DNA of 64,000 bases from Oceanobacillus sp. HTM 045 (GCA_009733745.1 WNWL01000005.1:1-64000), one strand, 5' to 3'; shown: positions 23,244 through 32,543, counted from the stretch's first letter. The notes: generated by a model not told the origin, from the letters alone. Made by a program: numbers and translations.

Positions 23244-24242
23244 TCAGAGATCGAGGAGCCAGAACACCGGCTTGCCCTTGCGGCGCAGGTTGCGCACTGC
23301 CTTGCCCCGGTCCCGCATCAGGAACTTCGGCGCGCCGCGGGTCGGCGCAAAGCAGAAGCGTTGCGGCAGGTCGCTATAGATCGAGGCGGGCGGGAGCGTG
23401 TGGCGGATGCCCTTCAGCCGGGCGCCGGTTGCGGGGCGGTGCATGTAGATGCGCCGGATCCCGACGCGGCAGCGGATGAACCACAGCGCCGCCAGCAGGA
23501 CGGCCTCTTGCCAGATCGCCTCGTAGCGCCACATCTCCGCGGCGATGTACTCCCGGATGCGCCCGCGTACCGCGCCGTCGAGCCCCACCAGGGAGCGCCG
23601 CCCGGAGCCGGTCCAGCGTGCCAGGCGGAACCAGTCGCTCTGCACCTCCTCAATCAGCGCCTCGCCGTCGGCGATGTCGAGGTCGATCCGGACCCAGGCC
23701 ATGGTGATCGGGCCGGAGGTCGAGACCGGGTGGCTCCAGCACTCGAAGGCCCGGCGCGCCTTGTGACCGAGGAACCATGCGAGCGCCGCGTCGTGCGTCT
23801 CGGGGAAGTTGAGCTGCACCACGAGGTTCTGTCCGGCCCGGCTGGTCTGGAACCAGCGCCAGTCGCCGCTGTCGCCCGCGCGGCCCCAGCGCGTGAAGCT
23901 GAGGCTGCACTCGTGCAGCGGCGTCTCCAGCGCGGCGTTCAGTCCGGCGCGGGCGGCCTTCTCACGCACCGGCACGGCATCGGGCGCGAGGGCGGCTTCG
24001 GGTTCCGCCGCGGCGAGGAGGTGTTGCGGGTCGAGCACGCCGCTGCCGCAGCGCGCCACGACCGGGCGCACGCAGGGCCGCTCCAGCAGCTTGCCGAACG
24101 GCGCACGCCGGATCGCGGCAACCCTTGCGGGCGCCGGCAGCAGGCGGTTCAGCAGCCAGGGGCTCTCCCGGTCCTCGAAGTAGAGGAACGGCAGGAAATC
24201 CGGCAGGAACGCCGACATCTCGTCGATGGTCTCGGGTTTCAT
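23244..24242 (-). CDS. Protein of unknown function (332 aa)
   Basis: I do not recognise this 332-residue protein. It has no signal peptide or membrane span. Features are an N-terminal LPDFLPFLYFEDRESPWLL, a middle portion rich in Trp and Phe (RWGRAGDSGDWRWFQTSR), a conserved-looking LVVQLNFPETHDAALAWFLG and a basic C-terminus (MRDRGKAVRNLRRKGKPVFWLLDL). The central WVRIDLDIADGEALIEEVQSDWF segment suggests an acidic binding site. It precedes hisA with a 160-bp gap and is probably independently expressed. Confidence 0.8.
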   Translation of the reverse strand: MKPETIDEMSAFLPDFLPFLYFEDRESPWLLNRLLPAPARVAAIRRAPFGKLLERPCVRPVVARCGSGVLDPQHLLAAAEPEAALAPDAVPVREKAARAGLNAALETPLHECSLSFTRWGRAGDSGDWRWFQTSRAGQNLVVQLNFPETHDAALAWFLGHKARRAFECWSHPVSTSGPITMAWVRIDLDIADGEALIEEVQSDWFRLARWTGSGRRSLVGLDGAVRGRIREYIAAEMWRYEAIWQEAVLLAALWFIRCRVGIRRIYMHRPATGARLKGIRHTLPPASIYSDLPQRFCFAPTRGAPKFLMRDRGKAVRNLRRKGKPVFWLLDL

Positions 24243-24458
24243 GGTCGGTCAACGCTGGCAAATGACGCCGGCGCGACCGCGCTGGCATCAGGTGGTTCGG
24301 GGTCTCGTGCGGTTCAATCGTCCGTGCATGGACAGCCTCCTGATGTGTGGTGCGGGAGAGATACACTGGATGCGCCTGAATCGCAACAGTTGGTGCGCGT
24401 TGATGGGGGCTCGGCGCGGGCTACTTCCCTAGGGAACGTCCGCGATGGGGGGAGACAT

Positions 24459-24956
24459 ATGCTGAAGCCGGTTGCGGTTGCCGCCGCCCTCACGCTAGCT
24501 GCCGTGCCGCCCGCGCTTGCCGTCTTCAGCGGCGACATGAGTGCGCGGGCGCGGTCGGGCGACGAGGACTACGCCCAGGGGAAGGACGCCTTCGAGGCGC
24601 AGGACTGGCCGGGCGTCATCGAGGCGATGCTCCGGGTCGTCGCGCGCAGGCCGTGGCACGACAACGCGCATACCTATCTCGGCTTCGCCTACCGCAAGAC
24701 GGGCGACTACGACAGCGCGCTCAAGCATTACGTGCTGGCGCTGGAGCGGCACCCGAGAAACCGCCGGGCGCTGTCCTATCTCGGGGAGGCCTACCTGCAA
24801 CTCGACGCGCCGGAGAAGGCGGCGGAGGTGCTGGATCGTCTGCACGAGGTCTGCCTCAGCGTCGCGATCAGCTTCTCGGACGGCGATTTCACCAATGGCT
24901 GCGACGAATACACCGCGCTGAAGGACTCCTACGACTTCTACGTGGAGCACGGCTGA
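24459..24956 (+). CDS. Secreted TPR-repeat protein
   Basis: This 165-residue exported protein has a signal peptide (1-21, ending PALAV). At least two tetratricopeptide repeats follow: one around NAHTYLGFAYRKTGDYDSALKHY and one around RALSYLGEAYLQLDAPEKAAEV. The C-terminus has two cysteines (EVCLS and GCDEY) that may pair. TPR proteins mediate protein-protein contacts; its partner is unknown. The ATG follows a GGGGGGAG ribosome-binding site. It converges on the response regulator gene. Confidence 0.85.
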   Translation: MLKPVAVAAALTLAAVPPALAVFSGDMSARARSGDEDYAQGKDAFEAQDWPGVIEAMLRVVARRPWHDNAHTYLGFAYRKTGDYDSALKHYVLALERHPRNRRALSYLGEAYLQLDAPEKAAEVLDRLHEVCLSVAISFSDGDFTNGCDEYTALKDSYDFYVEHG

Positions 24957-24998
24957 GTGGACGAGGTCGAGAAGGAGTGGTGAGCCTGCCCGCGCGCC

Positions 24999-25670
24999 TC
25001 ACGGCACCAGAATGAAGCCGACGCCGCGCACCGTCTCGATCTTTGGCCCGTCGCCGAGCTTGGCGAGCTTGCGCCGCAGATAGCCGATATAGACGTCCAC
25101 CGCGTTGTCGGTGACGTCGGGCTCGTCGCCCCAGCCGATCTCCATCAGCGCCTCGCGCGAAACGGTCTGCCCGGCGTTGGTCAGCAGGTGGCGCATCAGC
25201 GGCCATTCGCGCGGCGTGAAGCTCGCCCGTGCGCCGCCGAGGATCAGCGTGCGGCTTTCCTCGTCGGCGAGCGGCAGCTTTGGCGGCGGGGCGGCGCGGC
25301 GGCGGAGGGCGGCGAGGCGGGCGAGCAGTTCGTCGAACTCGAAGGGCTTTGTCAGGTAGTCGTCCGCGCCGGCCTCGAAGCCGCGCAGCTTGTCCTCCAG
25401 CGCGTCGCGGGCGGTCAGCATGCAGATCGGGGCGGAATGGCCGAGCCGCCGGAACGCGGCGCAGAAGGCGGCGCCGTCGCCGTCCGGGAGCATCCGGTCG
25501 AGGATGACGAGGTCGGGCACGCTGGCGCGCACGGTCTCGGTGGCGCCCATCAGGTCGCGCACCCAGTCGACCTCGTAGCCCTCGGCGGCGAGGCCGCGCT
25601 CGACCAGCCGGCCAATGCCGACATCGTCCTCCACGAGCAGGATCCGGCACGGTTTGGGCGTACCGCTCAC
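24999..25670 (-). CDS. OmpR-family response regulator
   Basis: This 223-residue DNA-binding response regulator has a receiver domain with the acidic pocket at E14-D16, the phosphoacceptor D58 (LVILDRMLPD) and the conserved Lys in LTKPFEFDEL. It also has a winged-helix output domain of the OmpR/PhoB type (FTPREWPLMRHLL, then VDVYIGYLRRKL). The GTG start at 25670 overlaps the kinase stop as GTGA, so the pair is translationally coupled. It is the last gene of a six-gene operon with an ABC transporter, whose expression it may control. Confidence 0.94.
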   Translation of the reverse strand: MSGTPKPCRILLVEDDVGIGRLVERGLAAEGYEVDWVRDLMGATETVRASVPDLVILDRMLPDGDGAAFCAAFRRLGHSAPICMLTARDALEDKLRGFEAGADDYLTKPFEFDELLARLAALRRRAAPPPKLPLADEESRTLILGGARASFTPREWPLMRHLLTNAGQTVSREALMEIGWGDEPDVTDNAVDVYIGYLRRKLAKLGDGPKIETVRGVGFILVP

Positions 25671-27238
25671 GCGTTCTCCTCCAACGGAAAGACCATCGCG
25701 AATGTCGCGCCACCCTCGGGGTTGTCGTGGGCTTCCATCCTCGCGCCGTGTTTCTCGGCGATCCATTTCACGATCGCAAGCCCGAGCCCGGTGCCGCCCG
25801 CGCGGCGGCCCGCGTCGTTCTGGGCGTAGCGGTCGAACAGGGTGTCCGGGTCGCTGCCTTCCAGCCCCGGCCCGTGATCGGTGACGGAAAAACCCTCCGG
25901 GCCGACATGAACCTCGACGCGCCCGCCGGGGGGCGAGAGTTTCACGGCGTTGTCGATCAGGGCAAGTGCGGCCTGCCGCAGCGCCTCCGGGTCGCCGGTG
26001 GCCGGGCGCGGGCCATCGGTGGAGAAGCCAAGCTCCACGTCGTTCACGGAGGCATAGGCGCGGGCGCTCTCGACCGCAGCGCGGATCGCGTCCGACAGGT
26101 CGCAGGGGCCGAGCGCGAGCGACAGTTCCCCCTCCTCGGAGCGGGCGAGGCGCAGCAGGTCGTCCAGCCGCCGGGTGAGGAGCGTGCCGTTGGCGGCGAT
26201 CCGTTCCAGCGCCTCACGCTCGCCGGATCCGGCACGGAGCGCCACCTGCGCCTCGCCGAGCAGCACTGTCACCGGCGTGCGCAGCTCGTGCGATGCGTTG
26301 GCGAAGAACCGCCGGCGCGACTCGTCGATGGAGCGGAGCCGGGCATTCGCCTCCTCCAGGTCGGCGGTGCGGGCCGTCACCTCCGCGTTCAGGCGCTGGG
26401 TTTCGGTGCCGATCCGCTCCGCCATGGCGTTGAACCGGTCCGCAAAGCGGCTGAACTCGGCGGGCAAAGGCGTGCGGATCGGTTCCACCGGCGCGGCGCC
26501 ACCGACGCCCTCGGTCGCCCTGGTCAGGGCGCGGATCGGGCGCATGAGGCCACGGTAGAAGGCGATGCCGAAGATGATCGCGCCGGCGAGGAAGGTGAGT
26601 GCCAGCGCGGTCCAGCCGATGGCGATGCGGGCGCGGAGGCGTTCGAGGTCCGCGAGGGCAGCCAGCGCCTCCTCCCGCTCGTCCGCGACCACCTCGCCGA
26701 TGATCGACCGGAACGCGGCGTCGCGCCCCTCGACCGCCTCGGTGCGGAAGGTGCGCGCGGCGGTGGTTGCGTCAAAGTGGCGGCCGGCGATCCGGTCGAG
26801 GACGGAGCGGGTCTCGATGGTCTCGAACAGCTCCGACAGGGCGGATGCGCGGATCATCTCGGCCCGTTCGTCTGCACGCTCGGCCTCGCTGCCGCTGAGC
26901 GCGATCTCGGTCCCGATGGTGCGGCGGTAGGTGAGGAGCGCGCCGCGCACCATGGCGGCCTGGGGCGACTCCGAAGGGTCGCCCCCGCCGCCGAGCCGCC
27001 GCTCGATCTCGTACAGGAGATAGGCATTGAACGCGGCCTCGATGGCCTGGGCGTTCTCGAGCTGGGCGAAGCTGTGCTCCACGCGGCGAAGCTCGTGCTC
27101 GGCCCGCTGCACGCCCCAGATGGTCAGCACGCCGAGCGCCACGATCAGCAGGACGAGACCCGCGAGCGCGAGAACGATGCGGGTGACGATCCTGGGGTGG
27201 CGCCGCGCGGGCCGTGACTGGGAGCCGGTGTCGCTCAT
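25667..27238 (-). CDS. Sensor histidine kinase
   Basis: This 523-residue membrane kinase has TM1 at about 19-41, a periplasmic sensor region of about 165 residues (42-207) with no recognised domain, TM2 at about 208-229 and a HAMP segment (230-280). A short coiled coil follows, then the dimerisation/phosphoacceptor H317 (ASHELRTPV) and a HATPase_c domain with the N box (ALIDNAVK), G1 (VTDHGPGL) and G2 (GGTGLGLAIVKWI). It lies 31 bp after the ABC ATPase gene in the same direction and overlaps its response regulator. The signal is unknown; the linked periplasmic binding protein is a candidate partner. Confidence 0.93.
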   Translation of the reverse strand: MSDTGSQSRPARRHPRIVTRIVLALAGLVLLIVALGVLTIWGVQRAEHELRRVEHSFAQLENAQAIEAAFNAYLLYEIERRLGGGGDPSESPQAAMVRGALLTYRRTIGTEIALSGSEAERADERAEMIRASALSELFETIETRSVLDRIAGRHFDATTAARTFRTEAVEGRDAAFRSIIGEVVADEREEALAALADLERLRARIAIGWTALALTFLAGAIIFGIAFYRGLMRPIRALTRATEGVGGAAPVEPIRTPLPAEFSRFADRFNAMAERIGTETQRLNAEVTARTADLEEANARLRSIDESRRRFFANASHELRTPVTVLLGEAQVALRAGSGEREALERIAANGTLLTRRLDDLLRLARSEEGELSLALGPCDLSDAIRAAVESARAYASVNDVELGFSTDGPRPATGDPEALRQAALALIDNAVKLSPPGGRVEVHVGPEGFSVTDHGPGLEGSDPDTLFDRYAQNDAGRRAGGTGLGLAIVKWIAEKHGARMEAHDNPEGGATFAMVFPLEENA

Positions 27239-27269
27239 TGGCGGACCCTAGCGCCGGGCCCCGAACCTG

Positions 27270-27986
27270 TCACGCCGCCGCCCCGCCGCCGGGCTCGAAG
27301 CTGTCCGGCTCGAACCATTCGCGGTAGACGTCGTCCACCTGACGCGGGTCGCGACGCGCATCGCGGCCAAGGGGCGACTTGCGGTCGGAGACGAGGCGTG
27401 CCGGCGTGCCGCCGAGCTCGACGATCCGGTCGGTCAGTGCCAGCGCCTCGCGGCGGTCATGCGTCGCCATCACCACGGTCGCGCCGGTGCGGTCCATCGC
27501 GAAGGTGAGGAGGTCGCGCATCGCGCCGACCGATTGCGGGTCGAGCGAGACAAGTGGTTCGTCGAGCAAGAGCAGCGCCGGGTCGACCGCCAGCGCGCGC
27601 ACCAGCGCCGCGCGTCGCTGCATCCCGAGGGAGACCCGCTCCGGGTGCATGTCGCAGGCTTCACCGAGGCCGACCTCCGCCAGCAGGGAGCGGGCGCGGT
27701 CGAGATCGCCCGCGCCGGGTACGACGGCGATGTTCTCGGCAAGCGTCCGCCATGGCAGGAGGCGCGGGGTCTGGAACACCACGGCGATGCGGCCATCGGG
27801 GCGCGTCACGGTGCCTTCGAAACCGGTATCGGTGCCCGCGATGATGCCCAGCAGCGTGCTCTTGCCGATGCCGGAGGGGCCGAGCAGGGCAAGCCGCTCG
27901 CCGGGCTCGAGATCGAAGCCGATCTCCCCGAGCACGGACTTGTCCCCGAAGGACCGGCCCCGGATCGCGACGCGGAGCCCGCTCAC
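27270..27986 (-). CDS. ABC transporter ATP-binding protein (nitrate/sulfonate/taurine type)
   Basis: This 238-residue ATPase has Walker A GPSGIGKST, a Q-loop in VFQTPRLLPW, a signature region MHPERVSLGMQRRAAL (SLGMQ in place of the usual LSGGQ), Walker B LLLLDEPLVSL and the H-loop MATHDRREA. The GTG start overlaps the permease stop as GTGA. Together with the permease and binding protein it forms a complete NitT/TauT-type importer. The substrate cannot be deduced. Confidence 0.92.
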   Translation of the reverse strand: MSGLRVAIRGRSFGDKSVLGEIGFDLEPGERLALLGPSGIGKSTLLGIIAGTDTGFEGTVTRPDGRIAVVFQTPRLLPWRTLAENIAVVPGAGDLDRARSLLAEVGLGEACDMHPERVSLGMQRRAALVRALAVDPALLLLDEPLVSLDPQSVGAMRDLLTFAMDRTGATVVMATHDRREALALTDRIVELGGTPARLVSDRKSPLGRDARRDPRQVDDVYREWFEPDSFEPGGGAAA

Positions 27987-28732
27987 CGGCGCCACCGGTT
28001 CGCGTAACGCTCCCACCGGGCGAGGATCGCAAGTTCGATGGCCTGCACGATGACGATGAAGCCGAGCGCGTAGGCGAGGATCGTCGCGACGTCCCATTGC
28101 TGGAAGTAGAGATAGAGCTGGTAGCCGACACCGTTGGAGCGGCCGAGCAGTTCCACCACCAGCACGATCTTCCAGACCAGCGCCAACCCGTTGCGGGCGG
28201 CGACGGCGAAGAAAGGGGCCAGCTGGGGCAGGATCACGTGCCTGAGGCGGGTGGAGAAGTCGAAACGGTAGATCGCCGCCATCTCCGCGAGGTCCTTCGA
28301 GAGCGCGCGGGCGCCTTCGCGTAGGGTGACGGCGACGTTGGGGATCTTGTTGATCGCGACCGCCGTGACCGCCGCGGCCTCGTTCAGCCCGAACCAGACA
28401 TAGCAGAGGATGATCGTGACGAGGGCCGGCAGGTTAAGAAAGAGAAGCAGCCAGCCGCTGAAGACGCGGTTCGCCACGTCGCTGACGCCAAGTGCGATGC
28501 CGATTGCGGAGCCGATGGCCATGGCGATCAGGAAGGCAGCGGCGACGCGGGCGAGGGTGATGCCGAGGTGGAAGAAGTAGCCGCTGGTCTCGACCTGCGC
28601 GAGGAGTGCGCGCCAGACATCCACCGGCCCTGGCAGCTTTTCCGCGTCGGCGACCGCGGCGGCGCCCACCCAGATGGCGACGAGCGCGAGGAGCGAGAGC
28701 GCGGGCCAGATGCCGCGGGTGCTAGTTCCCAT
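27983..28732 (-). CDS. ABC transporter permease (NitT/TauT type)
   Basis: This 249-residue inner-membrane permease of the BPD_transp_1 family has about six membrane segments. Its EAA-like coupling loop, REGARALSKDLAEMAAIYRF, is followed by VILPQLAPFF, as in SsuC and TauC. It overlaps the binding-protein gene by 11 bases and the ATPase gene by 4. It is part of the six-gene minus-strand operon ending in the two-component system. Confidence 0.92.
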   Translation of the reverse strand: MGTSTRGIWPALSLLALVAIWVGAAAVADAEKLPGPVDVWRALLAQVETSGYFFHLGITLARVAAAFLIAMAIGSAIGIALGVSDVANRVFSGWLLLFLNLPALVTIILCYVWFGLNEAAAVTAVAINKIPNVAVTLREGARALSKDLAEMAAIYRFDFSTRLRHVILPQLAPFFAVAARNGLALVWKIVLVVELLGRSNGVGYQLYLYFQQWDVATILAYALGFIVIVQAIELAILARWERYANRWRR

Positions 28733-29696
28733 CGGTCGGGCTGACGTCGAACAGGTCGGTATCGAATGGGCCCGCCTCTGCCGCGAACGCGCCGCCGGCG
28801 GTCTCGATCAGTAGGTTCTGGAGCCTTTCGGCGGAGGCGGTGTCGGCCTCGGTCCAGCGGGTCACGATCCCGGCGCGGAAGTGGTCGCGGAGGAAACGGA
28901 ACTCGGCATCGTCCGCCGCCGCCATCCGCGGGCGGAGGCGCTCCCATTCCGCGTCGTCGTCGGCGAGGATGTTCTGCGCCGCGGTGACGGAGCGGAGGAA
29001 GGCATCGATCAGTCCCGCGTCGGACGCGCCGGCGTTCCAGACGAAGCCGATCAGGGCCGGGGCGGGGTCGATGCCGAGCCGGGCCATCGCCTCGTCCACG
29101 CCGATCAGGCGGGACTTGCCCTGCGCCTCCAGCCGGGCGGCGTGGGGCCAGTAGGTGGAGACGGCATCGACCGTGCCGTCGAGAAGCTGCTGGCTCATCA
29201 GCGGCGCGGCGCCGACCAGGGTCTGGGTCTCGCTGGCGAGGTCGAAGCCGCATTCCTTGGTGACGAGCGCCTGAAGCACGATCCAGCTCTTGTCCCGCTC
29301 GCCGCCGACCACGCCGACGGGGCGGCCCTTCAGGTCGCAGACGCCGTCCACCTCGCCGCTGGTCATCACGGCGCCGAGGGCGTTGGAGTAGGGCGCAAAC
29401 TTCAGGTCGAGGCCGCGGTCGCGCTGCTGGAACGCCCACATCCAGTCGGTGACGATCAGGTCCACCTCGCCGGAGCGGAAGGCGATGGTGGTCGCGGCCT
29501 TGCCGGCAAGTTCCACCACCTCGAGCCGGTAGCCCTGTGCCTCGTCCAGCCGGTTGGCGACGATGGTTTCGGTGATCCAGTTCACGGTGCCGAATTTCAG
29601 CACCGCGATCCTGACGACGGGTTCTTCGGCCGCGGCGGGGCCGCGCGGGGAGAAGAGCGCTGCGAGGAGCACTGTCACGAGGGCGAGAAGGCGCAT
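28722..29696 (-). CDS. ABC transporter substrate-binding protein
   Basis: This 324-residue periplasmic binding protein has a signal peptide (1-23, ending PAAAEE). The mature part has the NMT1/TauA-like pattern: VRIAVLKFGTVNWITETIV at the start, then AFRSGEVDLIVTDWMWAFQQRDRG, a hinge region GVVGGERDKSWIVLQAL and DAVSTYWPHAARLEAQG. It lies three bases after the upstream gene and overlaps the permease gene. Proximity to PQQ-related operons suggests a ligand related to alcohol oxidation, but that is inference. Confidence 0.92.
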   Translation of the reverse strand: MRLLALVTVLLAALFSPRGPAAAEEPVVRIAVLKFGTVNWITETIVANRLDEAQGYRLEVVELAGKAATTIAFRSGEVDLIVTDWMWAFQQRDRGLDLKFAPYSNALGAVMTSGEVDGVCDLKGRPVGVVGGERDKSWIVLQALVTKECGFDLASETQTLVGAAPLMSQQLLDGTVDAVSTYWPHAARLEAQGKSRLIGVDEAMARLGIDPAPALIGFVWNAGASDAGLIDAFLRSVTAAQNILADDDAEWERLRPRMAAADDAEFRFLRDHFRAGIVTRWTEADTASAERLQNLLIETAGGAFAAEAGPFDTDLFDVSPTDGN

Positions 29697-29699
29697 CGG

Positions 29700-30200
29700 T
29701 CAGTCCTTCAGGATCCGGTTTCGGACGATGTAGTCGAACGCGCGGCGCCAGGATTCGTCCGTGTTGCCGCGCATGTCCGCCGAGCCGCCGCCGACCAGGT
29801 TGCCGGTGCCGGCATCGCGCATGAAGATGGAGACGGAGAGGATGAGGTTGGAAGTCTTCTGCACCTCGCCCGTCATCGCGAGATCGGCGCCAAGCTTCGC
29901 CGCGAGGCGCGCGTCGCAGCCGTAGCAATGGGCGAGGGAGGCGTAGCGGCCCGCCTCCTCGGCGACGGGGGAGATATCGACGAATTCGTACCGGCCGGAG
30001 GCCGCGAGTGCCGCGACCAGCCGCTCGGCCATCGCGGCGAGGCGTTGTTCCTCCTCGGGCGTGGTCGCGCCGGGGCTGGTGTTGACGAACTCGAGGCCGA
30101 AGAAGGCCACGCTTTTCGGGTCGTCTGCATACGCATGCGGCGCGGCGGTCAGTACCGCCACGAGCGAAACCGTCCCGAGGATCGCGCGCATCATGCCCAT
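29700..30200 (-). CDS. Small exported protein (DUF3280/DUF2380-like)
   Basis: This roughly 166-residue exported protein has a signal peptide (ending HAYADD). The mature chain begins KSVAFFGLEFVNTSPG and continues with a nucleotide-binding-like alpha/beta pattern (LVAALAASGRYEFVDISPV), a HCYGC motif and AKLGADLAMTGEVQKTSNL. This is the form of secreted DUF3280/DUF2380 proteins, which resemble the CsgG N-terminal fold. Three closely spaced ATG codons (30200, 30194, 30191) are possible starts. It is the first gene of the six-gene operon with the ABC importer and two-component system, but its role is unknown. Confidence 0.75.
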   Translation of the reverse strand: MGMMRAILGTVSLVAVLTAAPHAYADDPKSVAFFGLEFVNTSPGATTPEEEQRLAAMAERLVAALAASGRYEFVDISPVAEEAGRYASLAHCYGCDARLAAKLGADLAMTGEVQKTSNLILSVSIFMRDAGTGNLVGGGSADMRGNTDESWRRAFDYIVRNRILKD

Positions 30201-30359
30201 GCCCGGACTGTGGAACCGGCGTGGCACGGGGTCAAATCACCCGGGGGTGCGGACGGCGGGGTTCTCAGTTTCTGAGCGAAAGCATCGGATTGAGCGCGCC
30301 GCCTTGACCCTCGCCGGGGCCTCCTCCCTCATACGGAAAAACAGGGAGGACGGACGCGA
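30201..30359. promoter_or_regulatory. Divergent promoter region between two quinoprotein-related operons
   Basis: This 159-bp region separates the minus-strand ABC/two-component operon from the plus-strand alcohol ABC operon. It must contain promoters for both. A natural guess is that the encoded response regulator binds here, but I found no clear direct repeat of the OmpR type. Confidence 0.5.
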
Positions 30360-31541
30360 ATGCTTCGCATGGTGGCCATTGCTGCTGCGCTTGTCGCCTG
30401 GGCTGGTGCGGTTGCATCGGCGCAAGAAATTACGATCAAGGCGGCGGTTCTGCGTATCGAGACGGAACGGCCGCTGCCGCTCTCGCGCCTCGATCTGCCG
30501 CCGGACGACGAAGCGTTCGCCGGTGCGCGCGTGGCGACGGCCGACAACGCGACGACCGGCACGTTCCTCGGTCATGTCTACGAGACCCTCGAGGCGGACG
30601 CGACGCCGGAGGATGCGATCCTCGCGCTGGATGAGCTGGAAGCGCAGGGCGCGCGGTTCATCGTCGTGACAGGCCCGGCCGAGACGATCCTCGCGCTGGC
30701 CGACCACGCGGCGGGGCGCGACCTGCTGCTCTTCAATGCCTCCGCCCCGGACGATCGGCTGCGGAACGACGATTGCCGGCCGAACCTTTTCCACACCGCG
30801 CCGTCGCGGGCGATGCTGGCCGACGGCATGGCGCAGTACCTCGTCTGGAAGAAGTGGACGGACTGGCTGCTGATCCACGGCTCGCACGCGCCCGACATCG
30901 CCAAGGCCGAGGCCTACCGCCGGGCCGCGGCCCGGTTCGGCGCGGAGATCGAGGGCGAACTGGTCTTCGAGGATACCGGCGGCTCGCGGGTGTCCGACTC
31001 CGGTCATGTGCTCGTCCAGCGCCAGGTCCCGGTTTTCATGCAGGAGGCGCCGGACCACGAGGTCGTTGTCGTCGCGGACGAGAGCCAGGTCTTCGGCGCC
31101 TACATCCCTTACCGCACATGGGAGCCGCGCCCGGTCGCAGGCGATGCCGGGCTTGTGGCGCGGACGTGGCACTGGTCCTGGGAGGGATATGGCTCAACCC
31201 AGGTGCAACGGCGCTTCGAGAAGGACGCCGGGCGCTACATGAACGACGTGGACTACCAGGTCTGGCTTGCGCTGCGCTCGGTCGGCGAGGCGGTGACCCG
31301 GCTGTCGAGCGCGGATGTGCAGGCGGTGCGCGACTACATCCGCTCCGACGCGTTCGAGCTGTCCGGGTTCAAGGGCGTCGCGCTGAGCTACCGGCCCTGG
31401 AACAACCAGCTTCGCCACGGCGTGCTGCTGGCGGACGGGCAGCTTGTCGTCACCGTCGCGCCGCTCGACGAGTTCCTGCACCAGCACACCCGCCTCGACA
31501 CGCTCGGGTATGACCAGCCCGACTCCACCTGCAGCTTCTGA
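30360..31541 (+). CDS. Substrate-binding protein of PQQ-dependent alcohol dehydrogenase ABC system
   Basis: This 393-residue exported protein of the type I periplasmic-binding (branched-chain amino-acid receptor) fold has a signal peptide (1-22, ending ASAQE). It matches the family named for PQQ-dependent alcohol dehydrogenase systems: AAVLRIETERPLPLSRLDLPP at the start of the mature chain, the RLRNDDCRPNLFHTAPSRAML motif, then WLLIHGSHAPD. The C-terminal part contains LSYRPWNNQLRHGVLL. It heads the operon with beta-propeller, ATPase and permease. It is thought to bind the alcohol or a derived compound, though direct evidence is lacking. Confidence 0.9.
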   Translation: MLRMVAIAAALVAWAGAVASAQEITIKAAVLRIETERPLPLSRLDLPPDDEAFAGARVATADNATTGTFLGHVYETLEADATPEDAILALDELEAQGARFIVVTGPAETILALADHAAGRDLLLFNASAPDDRLRNDDCRPNLFHTAPSRAMLADGMAQYLVWKKWTDWLLIHGSHAPDIAKAEAYRRAAARFGAEIEGELVFEDTGGSRVSDSGHVLVQRQVPVFMQEAPDHEVVVVADESQVFGAYIPYRTWEPRPVAGDAGLVARTWHWSWEGYGSTQVQRRFEKDAGRYMNDVDYQVWLALRSVGEAVTRLSSADVQAVRDYIRSDAFELSGFKGVALSYRPWNNQLRHGVLLADGQLVVTVAPLDEFLHQHTRLDTLGYDQPDSTCSF

Positions 31542-31556
31542 GGAGACCCCAAGCTC

Positions 31557-32543
31557 ATGATCAAGCCCATGATCAAGCCCCTGAGACTGATCCTCGGCTT
31601 CGCCGCCGCCCTCCTCACCGGCGCGCCTGCCTTCGCCTACACGATCTACGTGACGAACGAGAAAGGGAACTCGGTCACCGTGATCGACAGTGAGACATGG
31701 GAGGTGACCGGCACGTACGATGTCGGCCAGCGTCCGCGCGGCATCACCATCTCGCCTGACGGGAAGGAGCTCTACATCTGCACCTCCGACGAGGATCTCG
31801 TGGAGGTCTACGACCCGGTCAGCATGAAGATGCTGCACACCCTGCCATCGGGGCCGGACCCGGAGCTCTTCGTGCTGCACCCGTCGGGCAACCCGCTCTA
31901 CATCGCCAACGAGGACGACAACCTAGTCACCGTGGTCGACGTGAAGACCCACACCGTGCTGGCGGAGATCCCGGTCGGGGTCGAGCCGGAGGGGATGGCG
32001 GTCAGCCCCGACGGGCTGGTGGTCATCAACACTTCCGAGACCACCAACATGGCGCATTTCATCAACGCGGAGACGTTCGAGATCTTCCAGAACGTGCTGG
32101 TCGACAACCGCCCGCGCTTCGCCGAGTTCACCAGCGACGGCTCTCTCCTGTTCGTCTCGGCCGAGATCGGCGGTACGGTCAGCGTGATCGACCCGTCGAA
32201 CGGCGAGATCCTGCACAAGGTAAGCTTCGAGGAGCCCGGCATCCCGCCCGAGGCACTGCAGCCGGTCGGCGTGCGCGTCACGCAGGATGGCAAGCACATC
32301 TTCGTCGCGCTCGGCCCGGCAAACCGCGTCGCGGTGATCGACGGCGAGAGCTTCGAGGTGATCGAGTACCTGCTCGTCGGGCAGCGCGTCTGGCAGATGG
32401 CGTTCACGCCGGACGAGAAGTACCTGATCACAACCAACGGCAATTCCAACGACGTCTCGGTCATCGACGTGGCCGAGCTGGAGGTGATCCTGTCGATCCC
32501 CGTGGGCGAGCAGCCCTGGGGCGTCGTGGTGTCGCCGGAATGA
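31557..32543 (+). CDS. PQQ-dependent catabolism-associated beta-propeller protein
   Basis: This 328-residue exported protein is built of YVTN-type beta-propeller repeats: TIYVTNEKGNSVTVID, then ELYICTSDEDLVEVYD, PLYIANEDDNLVTVVD and so on, about seven blades. It has a signal peptide ending PAFAY. Proteins of this family are encoded with the alcohol ABC system and probably scaffold or bind periplasmic partners. The first codons contain a small duplication (MIKP-MIKP), so the true start could be 31557 or 31569. The gene follows its neighbour by 15 bases. Confidence 0.9.
   Translation: MIKPMIKPLRLILGFAAALLTGAPAFAYTIYVTNEKGNSVTVIDSETWEVTGTYDVGQRPRGITISPDGKELYICTSDEDLVEVYDPVSMKMLHTLPSGPDPELFVLHPSGNPLYIANEDDNLVTVVDVKTHTVLAEIPVGVEPEGMAVSPDGLVVINTSETTNMAHFINAETFEIFQNVLVDNRPRFAEFTSDGSLLFVSAEIGGTVSVIDPSNGEILHKVSFEEPGIPPEALQPVGVRVTQDGKHIFVALGPANRVAVIDGESFEVIEYLLVGQRVWQMAFTPDEKYLITTNGNSNDVSVIDVAELEVILSIPVGEQPWGVVVSPE

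Noticed and set aside
23187-24458. Long plus-strand frame upstream of the TPR protein
   Set aside because: It is antisense to the 332-residue gene. A strong ribosome-binding site and a signal peptide put the TPR start at 24459.
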